A stretch of DNA of 64,000 bases from Mesorhizobium sp. M8A.F.Ca.ET.218.01.1.1 (GTDB lineage Bacteria > Pseudomonadota > Alphaproteobacteria > Rhizobiales > Rhizobiaceae): contig NZ_SRUZ01000005.1 in the NCBI RefSeq assembly GCF_004791165.1, positions 372,001-436,000 of the forward strand, read 5' to 3'. The translations under genes were made by a program, and so were the position numbers. Positions 24,716 to 33,150 of the stretch are shown here, piece by piece. Every line of letters begins with the position of its first letter. The first letter of the stretch is position 1. Under the pieces are notes generated by a model that saw nothing but the letters and a program-made list of their open reading frames with translations, was not told where the DNA came from and ran no database searches.

Positions 24716-25420
24716 CTAGAACAGAGATCCTTGCGCCGGTGCCTGCTGCGGAAACTTGATTTGTGTGGCTGGCTTCTCAACGATCACCAACGCGTTGTCT
24801 GGTGCTGTTCGCTGCAAATGCCGTGCTTCTGCCCAAGGTGCTGTAAGCCAGGCCTCGGTCTCCTCCGACGTGGTCAGGATTACGGGCATAGCCTTCTCAT
24901 GGATCGGCGCGATCAGGGCGTTTGGCTTGGTTGTCATGAAGGCGAATAACTCGAAGTCGCCGGGTCCGTCCTTGACCTTTCGAATACCCTGCCAACGGGT
25001 CCAGAATCCGGCGAAGAAGAACAGCGGTCGGCTATCGTCACGGGCAAACCAGTAGTTGCGTTGGATGCCGGTTTCTGGGTCCTTGTCACTCGGTGTCGGG
25101 CTGGGTTCGGCAAAACTGGTGACCGGCACGACGCATCTATGCTCGACCCCGACAAACTGTTGCCAGTGCGAATATTGTGGATTGCGAACGTTGGTCGTGC
25201 CGTAGTCGGCCTTTCCCTTCATGCGCTCAGGTGGCGTTGGCAACCCCCAAAGCAGTCTGGCCAGCTCACGCTTCCCGTCTGCCGTGTTGCGGACGACGGG
25301 GCCGGGCTGATTGGGATAGATGTCGACGGATGGTTCAAGGTTGCCGCTGATATCGCGCAGTGCGCGCGTCCATTGGCGGACCGCCTCTTGTGTCGTGGTG
25401 ATGTTGTAGAGGTTACACAT
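24716..25420 (-). CDS. SOS response-associated peptidase (SRAP/YedK, HMCES-like)
   Basis: A 234-residue SRAP protein, which crosslinks to abasic sites in single-stranded DNA and shields them from cleavage. The active residues are visible: C2 (MCNLYN, exposed after removal of Met1), N77 (TTNVRNPQ), E105 (VTSFAEP) and H174 (PIHEKAMPVIL). WGLPTPP and FFFAGFW-type blocks are typical. The start must be at 25420, because catalysis needs Cys at position 2; a longer reading frame upstream is excluded by this. Cytoplasmic. No LexA box was searched for beyond visual reading. Confidence 0.95.
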   Translation of the reverse strand: MCNLYNITTTQEAVRQWTRALRDISGNLEPSVDIYPNQPGPVVRNTADGKRELARLLWGLPTPPERMKGKADYGTTNVRNPQYSHWQQFVGVEHRCVVPVTSFAEPSPTPSDKDPETGIQRNYWFARDDSRPLFFFAGFWTRWQGIRKVKDGPGDFELFAFMTTKPNALIAPIHEKAMPVILTTSEETEAWLTAPWAEARHLQRTAPDNALVIVEKPATQIKFPQQAPAQGSLF

Positions 25421-25606
25421 GCACCCAGCATCGCGGAATTGGCGTGCCTCTGCAACCAAGGCTGCTGTCCGCGCTCCTGCAATCGCCGTCACACCACCGC
25501 GCTATATCGATCGTCCTGACACAGCTTGTCAGCTGTCATGCGGGCAAAGGTGGCGGGCCGGCGATCACCCCCCTACTTCGAGTGCGTCTGAACAGGAGGA
25601 ACCCAC

Positions 25607-25960
25607 ATGACCATCGCGGAAATTGCCAAGGATTTCACCGAACTGCTCAAGCAGGGTAACAACCAAGGTGCCGCCGAAAAGTACAATGCCGATGACATCG
25701 CCAGCTACGAGGCCATGGAGGGACCGATGGCGGTCAGCCATGGCAAGGAGGCCCTCAGGCAGAAGAGCCAATGGTGGCAAGAGAACCACGAAGTCCATGG
25801 CGGCTCCGTCGAGGGGCCTTATGTCAACGGCGACCAGTTCGCGTTGCGCTTCACGTTCGACATAACGCCGAAGGCCACCGGCCAGCGCGTCACCATGGAT
25901 GAGGTTGGCCTGTACACGGTCAAGAACGGCAAGATCGCCGAAGAGCGTTTTTACTACTGA
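25607..25960 (+). CDS. SnoaL-like (NTF2-fold) small protein
   Basis: A 117-residue single-domain protein with the pattern of SnoaL-like/NTF2 folds: helical start IAEIAKDFTELLKQGNNQGA, the conserved YNADDIASYEAMEGP loop, then four strands ending in YTVKNGKIAEERFYY. Many relatives are uncharacterised; some are cyclases or stress-induced binding proteins. AACAGGAGGAA lies upstream of the ATG, a strong ribosome site. It is divergent from the SRAP gene. Confidence 0.85.
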   Translation: MTIAEIAKDFTELLKQGNNQGAAEKYNADDIASYEAMEGPMAVSHGKEALRQKSQWWQENHEVHGGSVEGPYVNGDQFALRFTFDITPKATGQRVTMDEVGLYTVKNGKIAEERFYY

Positions 25961-26059
25961 GGTCGGAAACACAGCTGGCTTTCCGGAGTCCGCGCTCTTC
26001 GCCGCGAAGGCGGAGATCAACATGGCGGCCAGCGATGCCCTGGCCGCCACCCAGGAAGC

Positions 26060-26539
26060 TCAAATCGTCTTCACATATTGCGCAAGCTGATCGGCTACCG
26101 TGCCCCAGCCGTCGAAGAAACCCATCTCTTCATGGTTGTCGCGGGTCGCCTCGTCGCGGTGGATGGCGGTGGCGGTGTAGCGCGTGCCCCGGCCATCCGG
26201 GTGAAGAGAGATGACGGCGGTGATGAAGGGCTCGCCTGACGGCCGGTAACCCGGCAGCAGCGCATCCGTCCACACCAGCCGCTCGTTCGGCACGATCTCC
26301 AGATAGCAGCAATGGCGGTCGCTGACCTCCTTGCCGTCGCGCGACTGCATGCGTGTCCGGAACAACCCGCCTGGCCTGAGGTCGATCTCGCAGTCGGTGA
26401 TCACCCATGGTTTTGGTGTGAACCATTGCCTGACATGCTCCGGCGTCGTCATGGCGCGCCACAACAGTTGGTGCGGCGCGTCGAGCACGCGCTCCAGCAC
26501 GAGGTCCAGCCTGGGATCCGGCTTGAAGGGATAGCTCAT
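26060..26539 (-). CDS. SRPBCC/AHSA1-family protein
   Basis: A 159-residue START-like protein of the AHSA1 group. LVLERVLDAPHQLLWRAMT at the N-terminus and WGTVADQLAQYVKTI at the C-terminus are the typical ends of the helix-grip fold that binds hydrophobic ligands. The ATG overlaps the stop of the arsR-like gene (ATGA). ArsR/SRPBCC pairs are widespread, and the regulator is thought to control its partner; the ligand is rarely known. Confidence 0.92.
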   Translation of the reverse strand: MSYPFKPDPRLDLVLERVLDAPHQLLWRAMTTPEHVRQWFTPKPWVITDCEIDLRPGGLFRTRMQSRDGKEVSDRHCCYLEIVPNERLVWTDALLPGYRPSGEPFITAVISLHPDGRGTRYTATAIHRDEATRDNHEEMGFFDGWGTVADQLAQYVKTI

Positions 26540-26892
26540 GTTTCCTGCTCCTTGAGTGTCATCACATAGGCGTCGAACTGGTCGAGGCGGCGCTCCCAGA
26601 GCGTGCGCTGCTCAGCCAGCCAGCTTTCGGCGAGCTTCAATGGCTCGGGCGCAAGCTCGTAAGTCCTGACCCGGCCGGTCTTCTGCGACCGAACCAGCCC
26701 GCAGCCTTCGAGAATCTTGAGATGGTCGATGAAGGAAGGCAGGGCCATCTCGAAAGGCTGTGCCAGTTCGCTGACCGAAGCGGGGCTCCTGTTGAGTCGC
26801 TCGACCACGAGCCGCCGTGTCGGGTCGGCAAGCGCGCGGAAGATGCTGTCGATCGGCGGGGGGATCGGATTTGCGCTCTGGAGGCTGGTCAT
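26536..26892 (-). CDS. ArsR-family regulator paired with the SRPBCC gene
   Basis: A 118-residue winged-helix regulator: DSIFRALADPTRRLVVERLN, then SVSELAQPFEMALPSFIDHL and the wing SQKTGRVRTYEL. No metal-binding CxC is present, so it is not a classical metal sensor. Two starts are possible. The ATG at 26892 has AGGA at a good distance; the ATG at 26922 would be nearly leaderless beside a palindrome. It overlaps the SRPBCC gene by 4 bases and should autoregulate. Confidence 0.92.
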   Translation of the reverse strand: MTSLQSANPIPPPIDSIFRALADPTRRLVVERLNRSPASVSELAQPFEMALPSFIDHLKILEGCGLVRSQKTGRVRTYELAPEPLKLAESWLAEQRTLWERRLDQFDAYVMTLKEQET

Positions 26893-26926
26893 CGATGGTC
26901 CTGGGTCGTCAAAAGTGGTCATTAAT

Positions 26927-26946
26927 ACTTAGGTAAATTCCTTAGT
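26927..26946. promoter_or_regulatory. Candidate ArsR operator
   Basis: ACTTAGGTAAATTCCTTAGT is an imperfect 20-bp palindrome with 7 of 10 base pairs symmetric. It stands just upstream of the arsR-like gene, which is where members of this family bind to repress themselves. Confidence 0.5.
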
Positions 26947-27043
26947 GTTTGCAAGCGGCAAATTTCACGAGCTTCTGGCAAAGCGGGAAGGGCGGTTCTA
27001 GGTTGCGAAACGGATTCGACGGTCAGCCCAAAGGAAGCACGTC

Positions 27044-27391
27044 TTGACGATCACCATGTACGGCATCACCAATTGCGACACGATCAAGAAGGCGCGCGTC
27101 TGGCTGGAGAGCCATGACGTTCCCTATCGCTTCCACGATTACCGGGCCGAAGGCATCGAGGCTGACAGACTGAATGGCTGGGTTGGCAAGGTCGGTTGGG
27201 AAAAGCTGCTCAACAAGGGCAGCACGACCTTCCGCGAACTGCCGGACAAGGACAAGGAAGGGCTGGATGAGAAGAAGGCGAAGAAGCTGATGTTGGCCAA
27301 GCCGACCATGATCAAGCGGCCGGTACTTGAAGTGGGGGATCGGGTGCTGGTTGGGTTCAAGGCGGATGTTTATGAGGAGGCTGTAAAGTAA
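27044..27391 (+). CDS. ArsC/Spx-family (YffB-like) thioredoxin-fold protein
   Basis: A 115-residue ArsC-like protein. MYGITNCDTIKKARVWLESH carries the single active cysteine of the YffB branch (CDTIKKA), and LMLAKPTMIKRPVLEVGD includes the conserved cis-proline region. These proteins are glutathione-dependent reductases or, in other lineages, RNA polymerase binders; for alphaproteobacteria the reductase role is likelier. The TTG at 27044 has AAGGAAG 6 bases before it, while the ATG at 27056 has no site, so TTG is preferred. Confidence 0.88.
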   Translation: MTITMYGITNCDTIKKARVWLESHDVPYRFHDYRAEGIEADRLNGWVGKVGWEKLLNKGSTTFRELPDKDKEGLDEKKAKKLMLAKPTMIKRPVLEVGDRVLVGFKADVYEEAVK

Positions 27392-27420
27392 AGTTCGTTA
27401 AGCGCGGCACCCTATGCCGT

Positions 27421-27577
27421 CGTCATCCTAGGGCGGAGCAAGGAGCGAAGCGACGCGGCGCAGACCCTAGGATCCATGCCGTGACGCTAACGTGCTGCAG
27501 CGGTTGAGAATTCTGCCCCGTCGCGTCCTTCGATGAAAGTCACGGCATGGATCCTCGGGTCAAGCCCGAGGATGACG
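27421..27577. repeat. Composite palindromic intergenic repeat
   Basis: Three nested inverted repeats fill the gap between the ArsC-like and DUF488 genes: ATCCTAGGG/CCCTAGGAT (27425-27433, 27465-27473), a perfect 16-bp pair GGATCCATGCCGTGAC/GTCACGGCATGGATCC (27470-27485, 27539-27554), and ATCCTCGGG/CCCGAGGAT (27551-27559, 27565-27573). This resembles the short palindromic elements scattered through Mesorhizobium genomes. The right end supplies the last codons and stop of the DUF488 gene. Confidence 0.7.
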
Positions 27578-27922
27578 AAGCAGGTATTTCGCCAGCGCCA
27601 CCGCGTTGTTGTGCGCCTCGTCATGGGCGCCGTAGAGAAGCGTTACCTTGCCGTCGCGGAGCAGGGCGCGCAAACTCGCCAACGCCTCTTCATTCCGATC
27701 CAGTTCGAGAAAATACCGCTTCTGAAATTCCGCCCAGCGCTCCGGCTCATGCCCGAACCATTTGCGCAGTTCGTCGCTCGGCGCGATCTCCTTCAGCCAC
27801 AGCGTCAACGCGGCATCCTTCTTGGCGACGCCGCGCGGCCATATCCGATCCACCAGCACCCGCTGGCCATCGGCCTTCCCGGGTGCTTCGTAGACGCGCT
27901 TGACCGCGATATCGAAGGCCAT
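27560..27922 (-). CDS. DUF488-family protein
   Basis: A 120-residue DUF488 protein. Family features are AVKRVYEAPGKADGQRVLVD, RIWPRGVAKKDAAL, and the conserved LLYGAHDEAHNNAVALAKYL. The function of DUF488 is unknown. GGAGG lies 4 bases before the ATG at 27922; a longer frame is not needed. The last five residues (RHPRA) and the stop are encoded by the intergenic palindromic repeat, so the repeat has probably replaced the original 3' end without harming the domain. Confidence 0.88.
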   Translation of the reverse strand: MAFDIAVKRVYEAPGKADGQRVLVDRIWPRGVAKKDAALTLWLKEIAPSDELRKWFGHEPERWAEFQKRYFLELDRNEEALASLRALLRDGKVTLLYGAHDEAHNNAVALAKYLLRHPRA

Positions 27923-27936
27923 CACACCTCCGCCGG

Positions 27937-29202
27937 CTAGAGCCCCTGGGCCCACTCACCCTTGCGCATCACCGGCACGCGGCTGCCATCCTTGGCGACG
28001 CCGTCGATGTCGATCTTGTCCGAGCCGATCATCCAGTCGATGTGGATGAAGCTCTTGTTGCCGCCGCGCGCCGCGATTTCGTCCTGGCTGAGCGAGGCGC
28101 CGTCGACGAAGCACTTCGAATAGCATTGGCCGAGCGCGATATGGCAGGCGGCGTTCTCGTCGAACAGCGTGTTGAAGAACAACAGGCCGCTGGCCGAGAT
28201 CGGCGAGGAATGCGGCACCAGCGCCACTTCGCCGAGGCGGCGCGCGCCTTCGTCGGTGTCGAGCACTTTCTTCAGCACGTCCTCGCCCTTCGAGGCCTTG
28301 GCCTCGACGATCCGCCCGCCCTCGAAGCGCACCGAGATGTCGTCGATCAGCGTGCCCTGGTAGGACAACGGCTTGGTCGAGGAAACATGGCCCTCGACCC
28401 GCCTCGCATGCGGCGTGGTGAAGACTTCCTCGGTCGGGATGTTGGGATTGCAGGTGACGCCGTTCTTGGCGGTCGAGGCGCCGCCCATCCACTCATGGCC
28501 GTCCGCCAGCCCGACAGTCAGGTCGGTGCCGGGTCCAGTGAAATGCAGCGCATGGAAATCGTGGCCGTTCAGCCATTCAGTGCGGCCGCGCAAGGCCGCA
28601 TTGTGCGCCTTCCAGTTGGCGATCGGGTCCTCGACATCCACACGCGAGGCGGCGAAGATGGCGTCGGCGAGTTTCGCCACCGCCACGTCGTCGGCGTCGC
28701 CGGGGAAAACCTGCCTGGCCCAGGCCAGATCCGGATAGGCGACGATGTTCCAGTTGATGTCGAAGCCGGTGATCTTCTCCAGCGCCGGCTGGTAGGCCAT
28801 CGAATTGGCCTTGTTGGCGCGCGCCACCTTCGCCGGATCCTGCGCCGACAGCAGCGACGGATCCTCGCCGCGTACGGCGAGCCGGGCGGCATTGTTGGAA
28901 AAGGCCTTCGCCATGCCTTCATAGAGCCAGCCGGCGGCGCGATCGAAGCCGGCATCGGCGCCGAAGCGGTAGCGCGCCAGCGTCATCTCGTCATCGTTGA
29001 AGATCGGCGTCACCAGCCCGGCGCCGGCCTTGTAGGCGTGCTCGACGATGCGCCTGGTCAGCGGCAGCGCCGCGATCGACGATGTCAGTACCAGGTCCTG
29101 TCCGGGCTGCAATTGCAGCCCGACCTTGATGGCGACTTCCGCCAGCCTGTCGAGCTTCACCGGGTCGATCGTTGCGGAAACGCCGCGCGAATGTGTGGTC
29201 AT
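27937..29202 (-). CDS. Aminopeptidase, M29 family (AmpS-like)
   Basis: A 421-residue metalloaminopeptidase of the thermophilic-aminopeptidase family, full length. Expected metal ligands are visible in NPNIPTEEVFTTPHARRVEG (the Glu and His residues), EVALVPHSSPISASGLLFFN, and the C-terminal FIHIDWMIGSDKIDIDGV. It removes N-terminal residues from peptides in the cytoplasm using two divalent metals. The DUF488 gene follows after 14 bases and may be co-transcribed. A LysR gene ends 23 bases upstream on the same strand. Confidence 0.95.
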   Translation of the reverse strand: MTTHSRGVSATIDPVKLDRLAEVAIKVGLQLQPGQDLVLTSSIAALPLTRRIVEHAYKAGAGLVTPIFNDDEMTLARYRFGADAGFDRAAGWLYEGMAKAFSNNAARLAVRGEDPSLLSAQDPAKVARANKANSMAYQPALEKITGFDINWNIVAYPDLAWARQVFPGDADDVAVAKLADAIFAASRVDVEDPIANWKAHNAALRGRTEWLNGHDFHALHFTGPGTDLTVGLADGHEWMGGASTAKNGVTCNPNIPTEEVFTTPHARRVEGHVSSTKPLSYQGTLIDDISVRFEGGRIVEAKASKGEDVLKKVLDTDEGARRLGEVALVPHSSPISASGLLFFNTLFDENAACHIALGQCYSKCFVDGASLSQDEIAARGGNKSFIHIDWMIGSDKIDIDGVAKDGSRVPVMRKGEWAQGL

Positions 29203-29225
29203 GATCCTGCCTGTCGTCGTGGGAT

Positions 29226-30191
29226 TTATGATTGAACATAGACCGGTACCGCGGCGCTTTCCACCGCGATCGCGCCACTGGGCCCCGCGACCGACGATCC
29301 GAACTGCGCCATGGTCGCCGCGATCTCTTCCTTGATCCAGATTTTGAAGTCCCGGACCTTGCGGCTTTCAGGCTTGGTGGCGGAGGTCACCAGCCAGTAG
29401 CCGAGGCCGCTCTGGGCGCGGATTCCGAACGGCGCCACCAGCCGCCCATCGGCCAGCGCATCGGCCGTCAGCAATTGCCAGCCCAGCATCACGCCATGGC
29501 CGGCGATCGCCGATTCCAGGCACAGCATCGGGTCGGTGAAGCGCGCGCCTTTCTGGAAGTTGACGGGTGGAACGCCGGCAGCGGCGAACCAGCTTTCCCA
29601 GTTGATCATCGCCCGCTCGTCGGTGATGGCGCAGGTCCGCGCAAGGTCGCCGATCGACTTCAGTTTTCTTGCAATGCCCGGTGCGCAGACCGGGAAGACT
29701 TCCTGCGCCAAAATGAGCTCCGCCTTCCCGCCCGGCCATTTGCCGTCGCCAAGCCGGATGGCAATGTCGATGTCGGAATGATCGAGATTGGCCAGCCGCA
29801 CCGAGGCGTCGATGCGCAACAGCACGTTGGGATGCCGGTCGAAGTGCCGCGACAGCCGTGGCAGCAGCCATTTGGAGGCAAACGCAGGTGCCGCCGAAAC
29901 AACCAATGTGCATTGGGTTGCCTCGTCCGCCAGTGCCACGGCCTGCGCAAGCTCGCGAAATCCGGCGCCAAGGCGGGCCGCGAAGACGGCGCCGAATTCG
30001 GTCAGGACGAGACCGCTGGTCGTGCGCTCGAACAGGGCCTGGCCGAGCTGCTTTTCGGTGCGGCTGATCTGCTGGCTGACGGCGCTGACGGAAACGTTGA
30101 GTTCGCTGGCGGCGGTCGCGAGCGAGCCGAGACGGGCGACGGTTTCCACGGCGCGAAGGCCGTTGAGATGAACGCGGTTGAGCATGGCCAT
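29226..30191 (-). CDS. LysR-family regulator (GcvA-like group)
   Basis: A 321-residue LysR protein with the DNA-binding part at residues 1-65 (LNGLRAVETVARLGSLATAA, then VSVSAVSQQISRTEKQLG) and an effector-binding domain after residue 90. Start at 30191 or the ATG at 30185. It is divergent from a small hypothetical gene and an MFS exporter gene that follows it; by position it may regulate those. Effector unknown. Confidence 0.92.
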   Translation of the reverse strand: MAMLNRVHLNGLRAVETVARLGSLATAASELNVSVSAVSQQISRTEKQLGQALFERTTSGLVLTEFGAVFAARLGAGFRELAQAVALADEATQCTLVVSAAPAFASKWLLPRLSRHFDRHPNVLLRIDASVRLANLDHSDIDIAIRLGDGKWPGGKAELILAQEVFPVCAPGIARKLKSIGDLARTCAITDERAMINWESWFAAAGVPPVNFQKGARFTDPMLCLESAIAGHGVMLGWQLLTADALADGRLVAPFGIRAQSGLGYWLVTSATKPESRKVRDFKIWIKEEIAATMAQFGSSVAGPSGAIAVESAAVPVYVQS

Positions 30192-30255
30192 TTGAGATTT
30201 TCTAAACCGATCCGGCCGAAATCTCAATTGAAAGAGTTACCGAAACGGCTGACTT

Positions 30256-30510
30256 ATGGACGGAGACAGGCCCATGGAGCCGGAAATGCTGAGGATGTTG
30301 TCGTCGCTGAAGGTCCTGTTCGCCGCCGCTTCGTCGGATGACACGCGCTGCGACGTCGACACGCTGAGCTGGCTGACCGATCCGCTTGCGCATCCCGCGC
30401 TTGACGCGATGTCGGAGCGCGAACTCGGCGATGTGCCGTTCCGCTTGACGGCGCGCCGGACCGTGCATGAGACCGTTTCGCTGAACGCCGGTTTCGGCGG
30501 GCGCTGCTGA
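30256..30510 (+). CDS. Small hypothetical protein divergent from LysR
   Basis: An 84-residue protein of unknown function without membrane helices. The recognisable core is MLRMLSSLKVLFAAASSDDT, followed by DTLSWLTDPLAHPALDAMSE. Codon use is like its neighbours, and it sits in a typical position divergent from the LysR gene, so I think it is real. An internal ATG at 30274 is an alternative start. A conserved family would be expected in related rhizobia; this was not tested. Confidence 0.55.
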   Translation: MDGDRPMEPEMLRMLSSLKVLFAAASSDDTRCDVDTLSWLTDPLAHPALDAMSERELGDVPFRLTARRTVHETVSLNAGFGGRC

Positions 30511-30581
30511 GCGCGCGGTCCGGCACTGGCCCAACACAAGGCGGATTGTTTCACCCGTGCGCAGATTTATTGTGCACTGCA

Positions 30582-31742
30582 ATGACATCGGCCCCATCGA
30601 CAGCGCTTCGCTACGCCTTCGCCGGCATGATCGCCATGGCCGTCGCCATGGGCATCGGCCGCTTCGTCTACACGCCGATCCTGCCCGGCATGATGGAGGA
30701 ACTGCATCTGTCGCCGGCCGATGCCGGCTGGATCGCCTCGGCCAACTATCTCGGATACCTCGTCGGCGCGTTGGTGGCGGCGGGCAACTGGGCGCACGGA
30801 CGCGAGCGTTCGCTGATGCTGGCAGCCCTCGGTGCCAGCGCCGTGCTGGCCGCCCTGATGGGGCTGACCGATGCCATGGCCGCCTTTCTCGCCATCCGTT
30901 TTCTGGCCGGTCTGGCCAGCGCCTTCGTCATGGTGTTCATGGCCAGCATCGTTTTCAGCCATATCGCGGAGGCCGGGCGGGGCGACCTGCAGGCATGGCA
31001 TTTCGGCGGCGTTGGCCTCGGCATCGCGATGTCGGCGGCGATGATGGCCGTGCTGGTCACAGAACATGCCGGCTGGGCGCAGGGCTGGCTGTGGTCGGGC
31101 GCGATTTCGGCTTGCGGCTTCGTCGCCGTGGCGCTGCTGGCGAACCAGGGTCCGCTCACCAATGGCGAAGCCGTCCACGAGCCGGCGCTGCCGAAAGACC
31201 TGTCGCTGATGAAGGCGATCGTCGCCTATGGCCTGTTCGGTTTCGGCTATGTGGTGACGGCGACCTTCCTCGTCGCCATCGTCCGCCAGGGTGGCGGCAG
31301 CCGCGTCTTCGAGGCGGTGGTGTGGATGGTTGCCGGCCTTGCCGGTTTCCCTTCGGTCTGGCTGTGGCAGAAGATATCGGCGCGGATCGGGCTCTATGCC
31401 GCCTATGCGTTGGGGTGCTTCGTCGAAGTTGTCGGCGTTACCGCGAGCGTCGCCGTCGGCGGGCGCACGGGGCCGCTGCTTGGCGGCGTGCTGCTCGGCG
31501 GCACCTTCATTGCCATCACGGCGCTTGGCCTGCAGGCCGCACGGCAGCAGGCGCCGAAGTCACCCCGGCGCATCTTTGCCTTGATGACCGCTTCCTTCGG
31601 TCTTGGCCAGATCATCGGCCCGATCGCGGCCGGGTTTCTGGCCCAGGCGTCGGGCGATTTCTTCCTCGCCTCCATCGTCGCCGCGGCCGTCCTGGTCGTC
31701 TCCGGCGCCGTCACATGGTCGGCCGCGCCAAAATCGCCATGA
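30582..31742 (+). CDS. MFS transporter, YbfB/YjiJ family
   Basis: A 386-residue twelve-helix transporter. The N-terminus AMAVAMGIGRFVYTPILPGM and the glycine-rich helix with FGLGQIIGPIAAGFLAQASG are characteristic of the YbfB/YjiJ family, an uncharacterised group of probable efflux carriers. The ATG at 30582 has no ribosome site; a TTATTG-like box lies a few bases upstream, so the mRNA may be leaderless. Regulation by the divergent LysR protein is plausible. Confidence 0.88.
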   Translation: MTSAPSTALRYAFAGMIAMAVAMGIGRFVYTPILPGMMEELHLSPADAGWIASANYLGYLVGALVAAGNWAHGRERSLMLAALGASAVLAALMGLTDAMAAFLAIRFLAGLASAFVMVFMASIVFSHIAEAGRGDLQAWHFGGVGLGIAMSAAMMAVLVTEHAGWAQGWLWSGAISACGFVAVALLANQGPLTNGEAVHEPALPKDLSLMKAIVAYGLFGFGYVVTATFLVAIVRQGGGSRVFEAVVWMVAGLAGFPSVWLWQKISARIGLYAAYALGCFVEVVGVTASVAVGGRTGPLLGGVLLGGTFIAITALGLQAARQQAPKSPRRIFALMTASFGLGQIIGPIAAGFLAQASGDFFLASIVAAAVLVVSGAVTWSAAPKSP

Positions 31743-31856
31743 TTTGTGGTCTTGCTCTGCGCCTGAACTCGGGCAGGCATTTTCTTTCCCCCTAATGTGT
31801 GACCTTATGCCCGCCGAACCCACCTGATTTGCGCATAGATCGAGGAATTCGCCACA

Positions 31857-33116
31857 GTGTTCGTATCCTTCTTCCCGCAGCCGAAGCTTTTCTTCTCTTC
31901 GGCCGCCATCTGGAGCCTTGCGGCAATCCTGTTCTGGTTTTTCGGCGGGGAGCAATTGGGGGGCCTTGTGGGCCTTCCGCCGGCAGCCGCCGATGCGGCG
32001 CCCATCATCGGCATCGCTGTGCTGGTGTCGAAACCGTTCCTCTGGTTTTACATCTATTTCGCGCTTTGCGTGGCCATCTTCTACGCATTCTGGAGCTGGT
32101 ATTCGCCGCATCCTTGGCAGCGCTGGTCGATCTTGATGACGGCGGTCATCCTATTTTTCATCTATTTCAACGTGCAGGTCAGCGTCGCCGTCAACGCCTG
32201 GTACGGCCCCTTCTTCGACTATGTGCAAGGGTTGATGTCGGGGACCGGAAAATCGACCAACGGCGAATTCTACACCGGGCTGGCCGACTTTTCGTGGCTC
32301 GCGCTGGTCGGCATGAACGTGCAGGTGGTCAATGCCTTCATCGTCAGCCACTGGATCTTCCGCTGGCGGACGGCGATGAACAACTACTTTATCGAGAACT
32401 GGAGCAGGCTGCGCCATATCGAGGGCGCCTCGCAGCGTATCCAGGAGGATACGATGCGGTTCTCGCAGATCATGGAGGATCTCGGTTCCAGTTTCGTCCA
32501 GTCGATCATGACCTTGATCGCCTTCCTGCCGGTGATGATCCAGTTGCAGGCCCATATCAGCGAACTGCCGATCATCGGCGCGATCCCGCAGCCATTGGTG
32601 GTCGCGGCACTTGCCTGGTGTCTGTTCGGCACGATCTCGGTGATGATTGCCGGCATGAAGCTTCCGGGGCTGCAGTTCCGTAACCAGCGCGTCGAAGCCG
32701 CCTACCGCAAGGAACTCGTCTATGGCGAGGATCATGCGGACAGGGCGCAACCCGCCACCACCGCCGAGCTGTTTGCCAATGTCCGGCACAACTATTTCCG
32801 GCTCTATTTCCACTACATCTATTTCAATGTCGTCCGGTACACTTACCTGCAGGCCGACAACATTTTCTCGCTGTTGATCCTGGGTCCGTCGCTGGTCGCG
32901 CACAAGATAACGTTCGGTGCGCTGAACCAGATCTCCAACGCCTTCGGCAAGGTGACGGGTTCGCTGCAATTCCTGCTTACCTCCTGGTCGACCATCGTCG
33001 AACTGCAGTCGGTCCATAAACGCTTGCGCGCCTTCGAGGCGACGCTGCTGGGTGAGCCGTTGCCGGACATCGATCAGCGCTATCTGGCAAGGCAGGGTGC
33101 AGAAGACCCGGCTTAG
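31857..33116 (+). CDS. bacA: BacA/SbmA-type peptide transporter
   Basis: A 419-residue inner-membrane protein of the SbmA/BacA family, equal in length to rhizobial BacA (about 420). The N-terminus MFVSFFPQPKLFFSSAAIWS and the blocks KPFLWFYIYFALCVAIFYAF and NVQVSVAVNAWYGPFFDYVQ are close to the well-known rhizobial protein. BacA imports proline-rich and nodule-specific cysteine-rich peptides using the proton gradient, and in rhizobia is needed for bacteroid survival; it also affects very-long-chain fatty acids on lipid A. GTG start at 31857 with GAGGAA before it. The convergent neighbour is a deacetylase. Confidence 0.93.
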   Translation: MFVSFFPQPKLFFSSAAIWSLAAILFWFFGGEQLGGLVGLPPAAADAAPIIGIAVLVSKPFLWFYIYFALCVAIFYAFWSWYSPHPWQRWSILMTAVILFFIYFNVQVSVAVNAWYGPFFDYVQGLMSGTGKSTNGEFYTGLADFSWLALVGMNVQVVNAFIVSHWIFRWRTAMNNYFIENWSRLRHIEGASQRIQEDTMRFSQIMEDLGSSFVQSIMTLIAFLPVMIQLQAHISELPIIGAIPQPLVVAALAWCLFGTISVMIAGMKLPGLQFRNQRVEAAYRKELVYGEDHADRAQPATTAELFANVRHNYFRLYFHYIYFNVVRYTYLQADNIFSLLILGPSLVAHKITFGALNQISNAFGKVTGSLQFLLTSWSTIVELQSVHKRLRAFEATLLGEPLPDIDQRYLARQGAEDPA

Positions 33117-33150
33117 GAAGTCTGGGATTTATGCGAAACGGGTTGGCAGC

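Noticed and set aside
27400..27577. Insertion-sequence ends around the 16-bp inverted pair
   Set aside because: No transposase frame between the arms and only about 50 bases of interior; more like a small palindromic element.
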